The notes under the pieces are model-generated. The model saw only the letters and a program-made list of their open reading frames with translations. It was not told the origin of the DNA and made no database searches. The translations under genes and the position numbers were made by a program. Shown here in pieces: positions 37,409 to 60,415 of a stretch of DNA of 64,000 bases. How positions within the stretch are numbered: position 1 is the stretch's first letter; each line of letters starts with the position of its first letter. Source of the stretch: Scleropages formosus (lineage: Eukaryota; Chordata; Actinopteri; Osteoglossiformes; Osteoglossidae); NCBI RefSeq assembly GCF_900964775.1, contig NC_041808.1, positions 6,344,595 through 6,408,594 of the forward strand, given 5' to 3'.

Positions 37409-38036
37409 CAGTCGTTGCCCGGTTAATTTCGTACGTGATCAACAACTGTGCCGCTTTCGGACCGTGTTCACTAATGCTCACTTTCGGGACCGCGCTCATA
37501 AGTGCGTAATTGTTAAAGCTCACGTTTAGGACCAAACCTCTGTGTCCTACCGATAATATTGTTCTCTGTGCAGTCGGTATAACTCGCACAAGTGCGTTGT
37601 TTAGATGTCTGATGAATAAATATTGATATTCGTTCATTATTCGCAAATAAAGACCTAAAAATAAACTGTACAGTGAAGTAAATAAAATACATATATACAT
37701 GTACATTCTATTATTTATATTTTATGCAATTTATGACTGTACTGTGTATGTTCTGCATCATAAGACACGATGGACAAATTAATACGCGGTATTTTGAAAT
37801 ATTTTAAGTTTTTTAATTATTCCTTTTGCAACTCTGGTGCCTGTGATTATTGTGTAATGTGTTAGCTCAACACATTTTGTACTGGAATAGTTATATACTG
37901 AGATTTCCCAATTATTTAGCTAAAACGGAATCAGTTATTGGGCCTCATAGAATGGATCGTGTCCCTCAGTCACGCGGTTAATAGACAGCTGCGGTCACCG
38001 GTGGTCCTAACCCTGATACTAATCGGGCAATGACTG
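37409..38036. mobile_element. 628-bp DNA transposon remnant, Tc1/mariner/pogo-like
   Basis: Left end CAGTCGTTGCCCGGTTA and right end, read inward, CAGTCATTGCCCGATTA form imperfect inverted repeats of about 17 bp. TA dinucleotides flank both ends (37407-37408 and 38037-38038). No transposase-like frame was recognised inside, so it is non-autonomous or deleted. Confidence 0.7.
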
Positions 38037-38039
38037 TAT

Positions 38040-38706
38040 TAAAGGAGAGTGACGTCACACGGGCTTAGACGTCCAGGAGGAGGCGCTAGCGCATTCGTTC
38101 AGCTAACAATGACAGTGAGTGCAAACCACACAGTCCAATACCTAACAGTCCTACACTAGTCTAAAATAAACCCCTTTCCTAGGTTAGTAGCAGAGCTAGA
38201 GTCACCTACTATTGGTCTAAGAGATCAGATTGTGGCAGGTGCCCCCGAAGGGATGCGGCGTAGTGCTAATGTTAAACAACAGGTGTCGACCACGCTGAGT
38301 CCAACAACAGATCCAACACGGCAGCCTAGCAGCTATGGGCATCCTGGCAGCCTATGAGCTTTGGCGACAAGAAGCGAATCTACTGTAGCGACTTTAAATT
38401 CAATGTGTGTTAAGTTCTTCCTACAAGGCAAAGGCAGCACCTTCGCGCAGCGACGAGGGCTCCTCGGATCCGCCCCTCCGTCCGCGGGCTCCGCCGGGGA
38501 GAGGATGGCTCCCAGGCACGCAGACAGCGCTGTCCGTACTGGGGGCACTCTGCGGCCAGGGTAACTAACCACGCTAGCGGTGCTAACTGGGCTGATTGCT
38601 GCTCCGGGTTCTGCCCTAGCATGCTGAGTTCAAGGCAGGCCGTGGCGCTAGCTGGATTGAGGGCGTCATCCACGCGAGCACGCCCAGCACCGCAGCATCA
38701 GACGCG
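38040..38706 (-). other. Region downstream of the STK32C stop codon
   Basis: Probable STK32C 3' UTR. The part near the stop (38430-38706) is GC-rich, and open frames there continue the composition of the last exon rather than encoding a known protein. No clear poly(A) signal was identified. Confidence 0.35.
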
Positions 38707-50174
<11,468 letters not shown>

Positions 50175-50465
50175 GGTAGCAGCAGATGGTCACTCACCAT
50201 TCCAGAGCTTCACAGCGGCTTCAGCATCACTGAGCACAACATCGCAGATCATCAGCGGGCATCGGCGATCAGAGATGGGAGCGCTCCTTCTCCTCCGGCA
50301 TCGCGGGCTCCTCTCTCCTCAACAAAACGAGGAAGGAAAGCGGTGACCCGGGAGATGACTTCCTGCGATGTGCTCTTCTAAAAACCCTTGAGTCGCCTAT
50401 GAGTCTCCGCTCATCACGTTCACACCTCTAACAACCCGCCCGCTCCCGAGCGCCGCGACCCACAT
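50175..50465 (-). promoter_or_regulatory. STK32C 5' UTR and promoter region
   Basis: CpG-bearing, GC-richer sequence directly upstream of the STK32C ATG (50174), with no TATA box and no other gene. The minisatellite that follows begins about 295 bp upstream of the start codon. Confidence 0.45.
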
Positions 50466-50945
50466 CACTGGTCAGATGATGCTGGATGATGCTGGATTCC
50501 CATGTGGGACTCCACAGCGCACTTTTTTTTTCAAGTGGTCAGATGATGCTGGGCGATGCCGGATCCCCACGTGGGACCCCAGAAAACACTTTATCCTAGT
50601 GGTCAGATGATGCTGGGTGATGCTGGGCGATGCTGGATCCCTACGTTGGACCCCAGAAAACACTTTATCCCAGCGGTCAGATGATGCTGGGTGATGCTGG
50701 GCGATGCTGGATCCCTACGTTGGACCCCAGAAAACACTTTATCTTAGTGGTCAGATGATGCTGGGCGATGCTCGACGATGCTGGATCCCCAAGTGGGACT
50801 TCAGAAAACACTACCAAAGTGGTCAGATGATGCTGAGTGATGCTGGATCCCCACGTGGGACTCCAGAGAACACTTTATCCAAGTGGTCAGATGATGCTGG
50901 GCGATGCTGGATGATGCTGGATCCACACGTGGGACACTTACTGTC
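50466..50945 (+). repeat. 64-74-bp minisatellite upstream of STK32C
   Basis: Seven tandem units, starting near 50469, 50535, 50599, 50673, 50747, 50819 and 50883. Each carries ggtcagatgatgctgg, a variable number of gatgctgg blocks, atccccacgtgggac and agaaaacactttatcc. The units differ mainly in the count of the inner 11-mer (gatgctgggc). Confidence 0.92.
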
Positions 50946-51565
50946 GATAACCACACGAAGACACAAAGCAGCTCGTCAAATAAACACATTGTTTTAATTA
51001 AGCCGATCAGTAATTAATACTTTGAAATGCCGTTTCATTCCCCGAACACGGAGCCATATAGAGATAACAGTTCAGCAAAACCATATGAAATACACTGTGC
51101 CCAAAGCCTGAGCAAGTTGCGATGTCTTTTCTCAGTGGTTACCATGGAAACAAATGACATTTAAGCGCTATCAGTGCTGGTTGCCTTTATCTAATTAGCG
51201 CTGCGCTATAAATTCAGATCGCGTGTTTGTACATGTTTGTCTTCTATCTGCGTTATTAATTTAGTTTGCATCATCACTTTGATGTTCGAGGAAAAAAACA
51301 AAAGTACACATCAAGATTCCGACTTTGTTAACAGGAAATATTCAGGAAATTGAGCGCAGGGATCCCTCTCTATACAGCGCAATTATGGACAGAGAATCTG
51401 TGCGTAACGGGTCTTGTAATCCCATAAGAAACAATGTAAAACATCGTGAATGAGGTTCGTGTGTCGGTAATTATTCCTGCTCTGACTCTTCACGTTGTTA
51501 TCGATGAGTACTCAAAAAGTATTAATATTTAAAGCAGAATCCCAAAAGTTTAAGCATGTTAGATA

Positions 51566-51566
<1 letters not shown>
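50946..51566. other. Spacer, no gene seen
   Basis: AT-rich sequence between the minisatellite and the TCTA array. No repeat family or coding region recognised. Confidence 0.4.
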
Positions 51567-51626
<60 letters not shown>

Positions 51627-51633
51627 GCTATCT
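51567..51633 (+). repeat. (TCTA)n microsatellite
   Basis: About 16 tetranucleotide units. Short TCTA runs reappear at 51831-51842, on the far side of a SINE-A that was inserted into the array. Confidence 0.95.
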
Positions 51634-51636
51634 GCT

Positions 51637-51830
51637 GGGGGGCACGGTGGTGCAGCGGGATTGACCGGGTCCTGTTCTCTGCCGGCTCTGGGGTTCAAGT
51701 CCTGGTTGGGGTTCCTTGTGATGGACTGGCATTCTGTCCTGGATGTGTCCCTGTGCCCTGTGCTGCTGGGTTAGGCTCCGGCTCTGTGCGACCCCTCATG
51801 GGACAAGCAGTTTCAGTCAGCGCGTGTGTC
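51637..51830 (+). repeat. SINE-A copy inserted in the TCTA array
   Basis: Plus-strand copy with head ggggggcacggtggtgcagc, B box ggggttcaagtcctggtt and tail gggacaagcagtttcagtca, with a small central deletion. TCTATC units on both sides show it interrupted the array. Confidence 0.88.
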
Positions 51831-52077
51831 TGTCTATCTATCTTCTCTTCATTACTGCGTATAATAACTTTCTGGACTTAGTTATTTTCCTGATTTGGCA
51901 ATTTGTAGCAGTAATTGAAACTATGAATTGAACACGGCAGCAGGAGGCAATAATAGACTACAAAACACTTCAGTATCATACTGTAAAATATATTCCCTCA
52001 TAGCTTTCTTTAAAAACACATTTTAAAATCATTACAGAGAGTTTTTTGATTAAAAGTATGACACTTTGCAGTTTTTC

Positions 52078-52285
52078 TTCATAATTGTAGCATAGTGCTT
52101 AAAGATGCTGCCTTTGGACCCAAAGGTTGCAGGTTTGAATCTCACCTCTGGCTGTAGTACCCTCGAGCAAGGTACTCACCCGAAATTGCTCCAGGAAAAC
52201 CTGTATAAACGGGTAAATAATTGTAAGTGGGTTAACATTGTATGTTGCATTTAGAGGAAATTGTCATCTAAATGTAATGTAACCT
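52078..52285 (+). repeat. SINE-B copy
   Basis: Head gtagcatagtgcttaaagat, cctttggacccaaaggttgc, gtagtaccctcgagcaaggt, ending in a decayed tail with aaattgtcatctaaatgtaa. Confidence 0.8.
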
Positions 52286-53246
52286 TTGATTGAAAATGTC
52301 ATAGCGGCACATGGTTATGATTCAGGAACAATGTGTTTATGAACAGAGGCGTGCACTATTGTGGATACTCTCTGTATGTCAGTGATGCCTTCTAGGACAA
52401 AGAAATCGATATCCATAGGAAACATTATTAAGTATTAATCAGACGAGCTGAGCCAAGATCGGGATGTGAAAAGCAGAATTAGTACATTTGACTTTGACAT
52501 CCTTGGGTTGGTCAGCTGGTTTGGTGAACTGTTCCTTTAAGTGTTGATAGTTTACAGTGTTGTGGAAGGAGCTGCTCTTAGTCCTGGCTGAGTAAAACGC
52601 GGTTAAGTCATGTAACCATCCCGTGTCCTGTGGCAGCGCTGCAAGGAAGAGCTTGAGGGAAAAATCAGGCCTGGGTGCCCTGTCCTGCTTTCACTGACGG
52701 AAAGCTGGCAAACCCAGCGTGCGTGCAGATCTGTGCAACACACTCGTGTATGTGTGTGCATGTGTGTGTGTATTTGTTTGTGCCTGTGACTGACAAACAT
52801 GAGCTGTGCAGAAAATGAGACAGGGCGCGGCCCGCACAAACCGGTGATTATTCAACGCACCATAGATGGATCTCACAATACAGACACCGCCTTCTGCCCA
52901 ACTGCCGAAAAGCTCTTAAGTGGAACCGCTCTGATAAAAATATCTGCATGAATCAGTGAAATTTCACAGGAGAAAAAATTCATCTCAGCAATAAATTTAT
53001 AATAAGAACCGACTGAACTGGGCGCAGGTCCGTTTTAACTTTAATCCTCTTTTTTGGTTCTGCCATCTGGTGGAGAATGCCTGTTATTACCGTGGTAAGA
53101 ACTGGTCGTCAACAATTTTGCATCAGGTTTCATAGTCCAGCAGATGGGGGAGGATGAGATTCCAAACGAAATGGGTCAGAAAATAATAGCAAATCAACAT
53201 CAGCATAAAACAGGGAACTGAAGTCAGCTTTATCCATAAGGGCAGG

Positions 53247-53440
53247 AGGGGGCGTAGTGGTTAGAGCTACCAGCTTTGGACTTGGAGGTCACAGAAACAA
53301 ATTCCACCTCTTGCTGAAGTACCCTTGAGCGAGATACTTACTCTAGAACTGCTCCCGCAAAAATTGCACAGATCTAAAAATGAATAAATAAATATGAGCA
53401 GCTCAATGGTGTAAGGCGCTTTGGAGAAGGGTCAGCGAAA
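53247..53440 (+). repeat. SINE-B copy
   Basis: Head ggcgtagtggttagagctac, gaagtacccttgagcgagat body, atgaataaataaatatgagc, and tail ggcgctttggagaagggtca. Confidence 0.75.
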
Positions 53441-54084
53441 TGAATCACGCATCCAAAATTTGTTCAACCCTTGTCCGTCCGGAAGTTTGACCTCAAACGA
53501 AAACCTTCACTGATGCTCCTCAAAACCTGTTTACGCATGATCTGATGCATAAAACATATCACTTGAGTCCTTTCCCCCAGCCGTCTGCCTTTAATAAACT
53601 TCATGTATTTATTTATTTGTCCGACGCCTTTGTCCAAGGCAATTGAAAATGTCAGGACTGGACAAAAACAAATCTTACAGCCATGTTGAACTTTATCTAT
53701 TTTTATGTGATGGCAAATGCTAATGTTCAAGGTTCCGTTCTTTTTCCTGTAGTTCCGCTGTTCATTTGCATGTCTTCATGAGGTGGACTGTCAGTGTGGA
53801 GATGAATGTACAGCATCCCCTGCTGTCCCAGCAAGGCCTCTTGGCTGATCGATGGGCCGCAGCTGGAGTCTCCATCTTAAGGGCTGAGTCACCCCTCTGC
53901 AGGCCTTGAACCCCTTTCAGCAGGTCCACAGGGACCCTCGGTGTCACTGCACACCTTAGCGGAGTTTGTTACTCAGAGAAGTGCAAATGGACCATAAAAC
54001 GCCAATCGTTTCAGCATATTGCTAAACACTACACAATACTGGGTACTGCAGTAATATTGCAACATTAAAGTAGTGTGTTCACAA

Positions 54085-54310
54085 GCGGGGGGTGTGATGG
54101 CGGAGCAGGTTTGGCCAAGGCCTGCTCTGTGGGGGGTCTGGGGTTTGAGTCCCACTTGGGGTGCCTTGTGATGGACTGGTGTCCCGTCCTGGGTGTATCC
54201 CCTCCCCCTCCAGCCCTACGCCCTGTGTTGCCGGGTTAGGCTCCGGTTTGCCGTGACCCCGCTTGGGACCAGCAGTTTCAGGCAGTGTGTGTGTGTGTGT
54301 GTGTGTGTGC
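54085..54310 (+). repeat. SINE-A copy
   Basis: Plus-strand copy with head ggggggtgtgatggcggagc, B box ggggtttgagtcccactt, tail gggaccagcagtttcaggca and a (GT)n run of about 13 units. Confidence 0.88.
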
Positions 54311-54345
54311 TTGTTTGTGACAGAGGTTCATCACAGAAATAGAAC

Positions 54346-54869
54346 CAGTAAGTTTTCAACTTCTGCTCCATGAACCTCTTGGGGGGTCTGTGATTGGGCT
54401 TTCAGAGGGGTCTGGGAAGCAACAACCTCGCTTTGAAAATAAATCAAAATAAATGAAAATAATAATTAAAATGCTATTACGATGGGGGTGCGGTGGCGCA
54501 GTGGGTTGGACCACAGTCCTGCTCTCCGGTGGGTCTGGGGTTCGAGTCCCGCTTGGGGTGCCTTGCGACGGACTGGCGTCCCGTCCTGGGTGTGTCCCCT
54601 CCCCCTCCGGCCTTGCGCCCTGTGTTACCGGGTAGGCTCCGGTTCCCCGCGACCCCGTATGGGACGAGCGGTTCTGAAAATGTGTGTGTGTGTGTGCTAT
54701 TACGATCTATGACATAATAGCATGTGTGTCTCATCAAGTTTAAGAGAAATAAACTGAGTGGAAAATTTTCTCAAAATTTATTTATGGGCATATTTCTAGG
54801 TGGGGGGGTCATTAGGTTTAATGAGATTCTTAAAGGACTCTGTGGCTGAGAAAAGGTTAAGAACCTCTG
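54346..54869. mobile_element. Possible hAT-type element remnant split by a SINE-A
   Basis: The left end reads CAGTAAGTTTTCAACTTC. The right end read inward is CAGAGGTTCTTAACCTTTTC. Both resemble hAT termini (CAG..GTTCTCAAC). The 8-bp flanks do not match, so the ends are uncertain. A young SINE-A occupies 54484-54694. Confidence 0.4.
54484..54694 (+). repeat. SINE-A copy, nearly intact and young
   Basis: Full-length element with intact A box (tggcgcagtgggttgg) and B box (gggttcgagtcccgc), ending gaaaatgtgtgtgtg. It is flanked by tgctattacgat at 54472-54483 and 54695-54706, an exact 12-bp target-site duplication. This copy is closest to the apparent consensus and defines both ends of the family. 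Confidence 0.93.
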
Positions 54870-55726
54870 CTCATTAACTTCAATATCATTCACTTCGAAA
54901 AGTCCACTTGTTAGTGAATCCATAAATGTACCGTATATATCCAACAGAATGGCCTGTCCATGGTGAGCGCCCGGCGGGTCCCGAGGAGGTGACGCCGTGT
55001 CGGCCTTGTCCTCAGCAAGAGGAGCAGGTCGTTTGTCAGCGGCTGACATGTTTTGGGTAATCTGGGTAAATTTGGTTTATCAGTGTGGAGGTATTCAGTT
55101 TTGTGTCCTTATTTTTGTCACATGTGAGGACGGAGTTCAACTCTGTCACACTGGGTCCTCTCGAATCTCCACTTCGTTTAGTTTTTCATCATGGACAGAT
55201 TGTCGCCCAGGGAGCTCTGTAATTTTCAGACCATGTCAGCACTGCATTAAATTGTGTCTCGTTAGTCTCGCTCTCTTTGCATCTTGTACTTTCCCTCAAT
55301 TTAGAACCTAAGGATTGCAGGGTAGGCAGAGGGATGTAGGCAGGAAAGGGAGAGGGCAACGGGGTAAAACTGGGGTAAAGAGTAGGGCAGATGGGACTCC
55401 CATGTGGTGCTGGGTGATTCCCCAGGGAAATGGATGCTTTCACATGATCCCTGGGAGCTTCCAGCCACACAGCTGAGCTCCCCAAATGTCTCGAAGACAT
55501 ATGTCCTCTGTGCCGTGGAGTGGATCTCAGCATCTTGGGTGGCTTCTGGAGTTTGTGCTTCCGTGAGCCTTTTGTGGCCATGTCCACTTTTCTTTTGATA
55601 GTTCAGATTTTCCACAAAACGTGTTTGTTGATGTCATAATTCAGCAGATTCGTCATTGTTGAATTTCTGCCCCAGAACAGTTTGCATTCTGATGTCTGTG
55701 ATTTCGACAGTTTGTACTGCATTAAA

Positions 55727-55838
55727 GGGGTGGGGTGGCGCAGCAGGCTTGACTGGGTCCTGCTCTCTGGTGGTTCTGGGGTTCGAGTACTGCTTGGGGT
55801 GCCTTGCGATGGAGTGGCGTCCCATCCTGGGTGTGTGT
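55727..55838 (+). repeat. SINE-A copy, head only
   Basis: Runs from ggggtggggtggcgcagcag to gtcccatcctgggtgtgtg, then stops. The tail half is absent. Confidence 0.85.
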
Positions 55839-56079
55839 TGCGGTAACTCATTTCCATCTTCATACATTGTTTCATCATTTTATTTTTCACTTTCCTTTTA
55901 TTTTCAAGTTTTTTTACTCCTCCATTTTTCACATTATCACATTGAAGTTTCTAGTAACTTTATCACTGAGCTTAATTTTTAAATGCGCCTTGTTTAGGTT
56001 ATGACTGTGTTTATGAAAGGCGTGTTTCCCGTTGGTTTAACAAAGTTTTAACAGGAATCCAAGTGGGACTGATTCATTA

Positions 56080-56130
56080 TTCATTCAGCGCTCTGTGAGA
56101 AGAGTCTTGTATAAACATAAATTGAATGAT
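56080..56130 (+). repeat. Fragment of the TTGAAT-ended repeat
   Basis: attcagcgctctgtgagaag followed by cataaattgaatga, the same ending as near 10300 and 58400. Confidence 0.45.
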
Positions 56131-56162
56131 CCATTGAAGTTAACTTTTTAATAATGACAACA

Positions 56163-56510
56163 GCATTTACTTATCAATCAGATGCTTTTCTCCAAAACAA
56201 ATTCCAACTCTATGTATCACTCTCTGCTTATCAGCCCTCACACCTTATTTACCAAGGTGACTTACACTGGGTCTCTCATCCATACATCAGTGATCACACA
56301 CTCTCTCTGTCACTGACACACTATGGGGGAACCTGAAGAACATGTCTTTGGACTGTGCGAGGAAACCAGAGCACCAGGAGGAAACCCCCCGCAGATACGA
56401 AAGAACTTGCAAACTCCAAACAGACTGAGTAGGAGCCAAACCCACATCTTCTCGCACCACACAGACACTGAGAGACAGCAGCACTACTCACTGTACCCCC
56501 ATGCCACCCC
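56163..56510 (-). repeat. V-SINE copy (SINE-C)
   Basis: Minus-strand copy. The tail is at the left (atcagatgcttttctccaaa). The V core appears as catgtctttggactgtgcga and gaggaaaccagagcaccagg, and the tRNA-like head is at the right near 56480-56510. Confidence 0.82.
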
Positions 56511-58330
56511 CAACTATTGAGAAAGCAATCACTTACTCTTTATTGCTTTCTTTTGGGGGTCACAGTGGAAAAGCAGGTAAAAACACTGCATCAAAGCTCC
56601 TGAGTTGCTCAGTAGGAAAGTTCAGGTCAAGGAATGTGGAGTGTGCATGTTTCTTCCACGTTCTTTTCTCTCTTTTTTTGAAAACCATGCCAGTGTTTGC
56701 TTCACTTGATGGCACTTCCATCCATCCATTTACACTTAGTTTGCTGTTATATATTTTTTCATTATATTATTTGTTATGTCTTTTATAGTACTACTCTGCT
56801 ACCTCTTTTCTGTTCCTTTTATTTTACTTGCTGCAAATATTACTATAACACTGCCTTCTATAGAAAGTTCTAGAATACAAAGCACCTCAGTAACTGGTAA
56901 AATTCCATAGGTCGAGATAACAAAGTGAAAGACCTTGCGTGGGTATCGGGGTGTATAAAAAGGCAGAGCAGAGGTGTGCATGTGGATGTGCATGTCCTTT
57001 GCAAGTGTTTCAGTATGTCCCAAATGCATAAAACCTGGTGAAATTCTGCACATGAGCAGTAATATAATACTTTAAAGCTTTAGTGGACCTCAACTTTGAA
57101 TCGCTGAACTGAACTGTCTGAAAAAGATCAAATCCAATAAGCTTGAACTGGGCCATCGTCATCCCAGGTACAGCTGGCTTTGGGATGTCATTGATTCGTA
57201 TTTTGCACTGGGGTCTCATAGTTTGTTCATGTTCACCTTGTACATTTTGGAGAGAAACAGTGAAAAACCAAATGAAAATTAATGTGCGGTCTCTGTCTCG
57301 TCTTGCCACCAGACACTGGGCCCCAAAGTCCGCTTCTGATGTCAAACCCGTCTCGTGGTTCCTGGAAAGAGGACTGACATTTTCTGCTGAGCGGCGCTCG
57401 TCTCCCCTGAAAGCCCTTTGAAGGTTATGCCACCATGGATGAACTATCCTGGAATGTGTTTAGAAAAAGGTTGGCTGACAATCAGCACGTCACAGCCGCT
57501 GCCTGTCTCTGTGGGCTGCGCCTCCATGGCTCTTGCTCGACAGATAGTGGCTTGTGATTGTAAAGGTCGCAACAAACGGGGATGACTCTCGGTGTGTGTG
57601 ATTACACCCATGAGACATGCCTGCTGCACAATTAAAATGAAATAATTAGTCTGAATTTAACCATCACGGCACCAACAAACCCATCACTCACTCAGAGACG
57701 TGTGCCGGAGCAAAGAGGACCTGGAATTGACCCTCCAAGGAATTTGCCGAGTGAGAAATCTGCAGATGAGGAACTCATTGCTCACTCTTTTTTTTTACAA
57801 CTGAATCAATGTAGAAATTCTAGTCTCATAACTGATATCGAAATACAGCACATACATTCGGAAGTTCATCACAAATTATGTTTGTATTTTGTAATTATTA
57901 TACACACCATACATCTTTTGCTCATGTTGTTGCATTTTTAATTAAAAAATATGCATTCGAAATTTTGAGTTTTGGGTGAAGCTGTCCACAAATTTAGGAC
58001 CATCTTTTTCTACAAACTCTTCAGTTTTTGTCAGTAAATCAAAGCTTTTCTCCTCATGAAGTGATAATTCATCATGGTTTGCATTCAGTGTCATCCTCAT
58101 ATTCCTATAGTGTCCCCTCTATTTCACTGTCATGATTAAACATTTTATGAATAGTTTCATGACTAGCGAACCTCTCACTCTTCTCTGAATAGAAATAGCT
58201 TCAAAGTGAAAGGTAAATCAAGCTCCGCAGTTGATGTCTTTGTGGAAGTTAGTCTATCAGCTATGTCTGAGATTTATCTTTCCTCCATTCATTCATTCAT
58301 GAATGTATAATGTATAGCCCACCTTTTATT
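56511..58330. other. Spacer, no gene seen
   Basis: AT-rich. A 111-codon open frame at 57010-57345 (minus) has protein-like composition but no family match and no splice or start context. Confidence 0.4.
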
Positions 58331-58415
58331 TATACTGTGCCTCTGATCCTTTGTTCAGTGCTCTACGCCACCGTGTGAGAGGAGCTCTGTGCAGAAATAA
58401 ATTGAATTGAACCGA
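58331..58415 (+). repeat. Fragment of the TTGAAT-ended repeat
   Basis: ttgttcagtgctctacgcca, then gtgtgagaggagctctgtgc and aaataaattgaattgaacc. Confidence 0.5.
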
Positions 58416-59866
58416 TCGTCAGAATCCATTTATTCTGTAAAAGTTTGGGTCGTGGGTGAAGGCTAGATTACCCAGAACAAACAAACAAAAACACAGGAAT
58501 AAAATGCAGTCTCAGGGAAGGAATGATGCTTCATGACCAAGAATGAATGCATCAAGTGAACACTCAGCTCAAGCAGAGTGCAGCAAGAAAAAATACATTT
58601 TAAGTAGGTAGCATGTTCTATTGAAAGGTGTGAAGTGCTTTCTTCTGCTTGGGGTGAATGTCCGCCTGTGTGGAAGGCAAGCCTGAACAGTTGTGCATGT
58701 GAGAATATTAGAACAAATCTTGAACCACATTCTTTCTCTCCCTTTCACATTATCCACAGCTATTTTTAACATCCACCCAGTTAAGCTGGACCAAGATAGC
58801 ATTTTTGTGCATATTGCAATATTTTGTTTCGATTTAAAATGACACAGGTCTGGTTGTGACTCGGTACAAATTGCATTTTGGCTCAGCGACGTATGAATTC
58901 CAACACTGACTACACTCTCGGTCAGTTTGTGTTTCTGTGTGAACCCTTTGGGCTAAATCGTGCTCCTTTTACGGGTCAAGCTCCCCTACTGCCGCCACGT
59001 GTTTGGAGTCAGAGTCACTCTTTCTCTGGTTCAGGACCAGGGGAGTAATAAGAGAACGGGACAGTTATCAATTATCTCCAGCTCTGGGTTGTCTGGGCGT
59101 CTCATGTGTAAGATAAGAAGGGAGGCTGTGAATAAAAGGCCTGCGCAGATGTTTTAATGCCACAGGGAGACGTGGAAATGAAAGAGTCTGGAAGGGACTG
59201 TCTGATGTTCTTCACGATGATGTTCATCACGGGTCTTCATTATGTTTAAAAGGTCCGGAGTTGGAGGGATGAGTCATCAGCACGAGGAGGAGGCTATGAG
59301 GCGTGATTTGTCTGTCGCTCCGGGAGAAGCGGGCCGTCTGTTATAGGTCATCGGCGGTACCACACAAACACAACAAACACCGTGGACTCAATCAGTTCAT
59401 TCAAAGACCGAGTCTCATCCTCAAAGAGACTTGGCTGCCTTCCTGTTCCGGACAGGGATTCGCAGGTGAATTAAACCTGTGCAATAAAGGGTTCACCTAC
59501 CTGGTCAGATGCAAGCTGCACCTGAAGGGGATAATTAAACCTCTGAACTGCCTTTCATGTGTAGTTGCAAGTTACTCGCATTTTAAGTTAAAATTTGCTG
59601 ACATGCAAGTTTAGTTTTCATTTCGGTCATAATTTCATAATTTCTTCATAATCGTTTCATAGTTCTAACCCAATGTTGATATTTTTTGTTGAAAGCAAAG
59701 AAGTTTTTCTAAACAACCAAATGAAAAACTAAGTAACTTGGGAGTCATGGGCCTTCTTCCCAAAGTCACCAGGGAAAACGATGCATCATAAGTAACATCA
59801 TAACTCTGAAAACTCATTGCAAGTAAACAAATGTGAAGTAAAGAATACAAAGATAGCAACGGGACA
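58416..59866. other. Spacer, no gene seen
   Basis: No coding exon, RNA or clear repeat recognised. Confidence 0.35.
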
Positions 59867-59889
59867 GTGCTGGTACCAGATTCGGATGT

Positions 59890-60415
59890 GAGTTTAAATC
59901 CGACTTATTCTATGAGGAAGATGTGTGTTCTCCTCATATTAGGTTTCCTCCATATGTGGGTTTCCTCCAGGTTCTCTGGTCTCTTCCACCAATCCACACA
60001 AACACACACATTTTCAGAACCGCTTGTCCCATACGGGGTCACGGGGAACCGGAGCCTACCCAGTAACACAGGGCGTAAGGCCGGAGGGGGAGGGGACACA
60101 CCCAGGACGGGACGCCAGTCCGTCGCAAGGCACCCCAAGTGGTACTTGAACCCCAGACCTACCGGAGAGCAGGACCGTGGTCTAACCCACTGCGCCACTG
60201 CGCCACCGCACCCCCCTCCACCAATCCAAATACATCTATTTCAGGTGAAGTGCTCACGGTGTGTGTACATCTAAGTGGAAGAGTGTGTGTGACTGCCCTA
60301 TGATGGACCAGCATCCCATCCAGGGTGTCCCCTGCCTTGTACTTTATGCTTCTGGGATCAACTCTGAACCCCCACAACCCTGCACTGCTCAAGTGGTTAT
60401 TGACCATGGATAGAT
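59890..60415 (+). repeat. Older V-SINE split by a SINE-A
   Basis: The left part has gtgtgttctcctcatattag and gtgggtttcctccaggttct (V core). After the SINE-A the element resumes with aatccaaatacatctatttc, then gatggaccagcatcccatcc, agggtgtcccctgccttg, ttctgggatcaactctgaac and a gtggttattgaccatggata tail. That tail is an ancestral-looking version of the SINE-A tail. Confidence 0.65.
59997..60216 (-). repeat. SINE-A copy nested in a V-SINE
   Basis: Full-length minus-strand copy flanked by tccaccaatcca at 59985-59996 and 60217-60228, an exact 12-bp target-site duplication. Confidence 0.9.

Noticed and set aside
54771-55049. Minus-strand frame starting MSAADKRPAPLAEDKADTAS, protein-like and with a fair start context
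   Set aside because: The second half reads through the end of a probable hAT remnant, no donor follows the plausible part in frame, and I know no family with this N-terminus.
57010-57345. 111-codon minus-strand frame with RINDIPKPAVPGMTMAQFKL
   Set aside because: Reads smoothly but has no homologue I can name and no exon signals. Chance frames of this length are expected in 64 kb.
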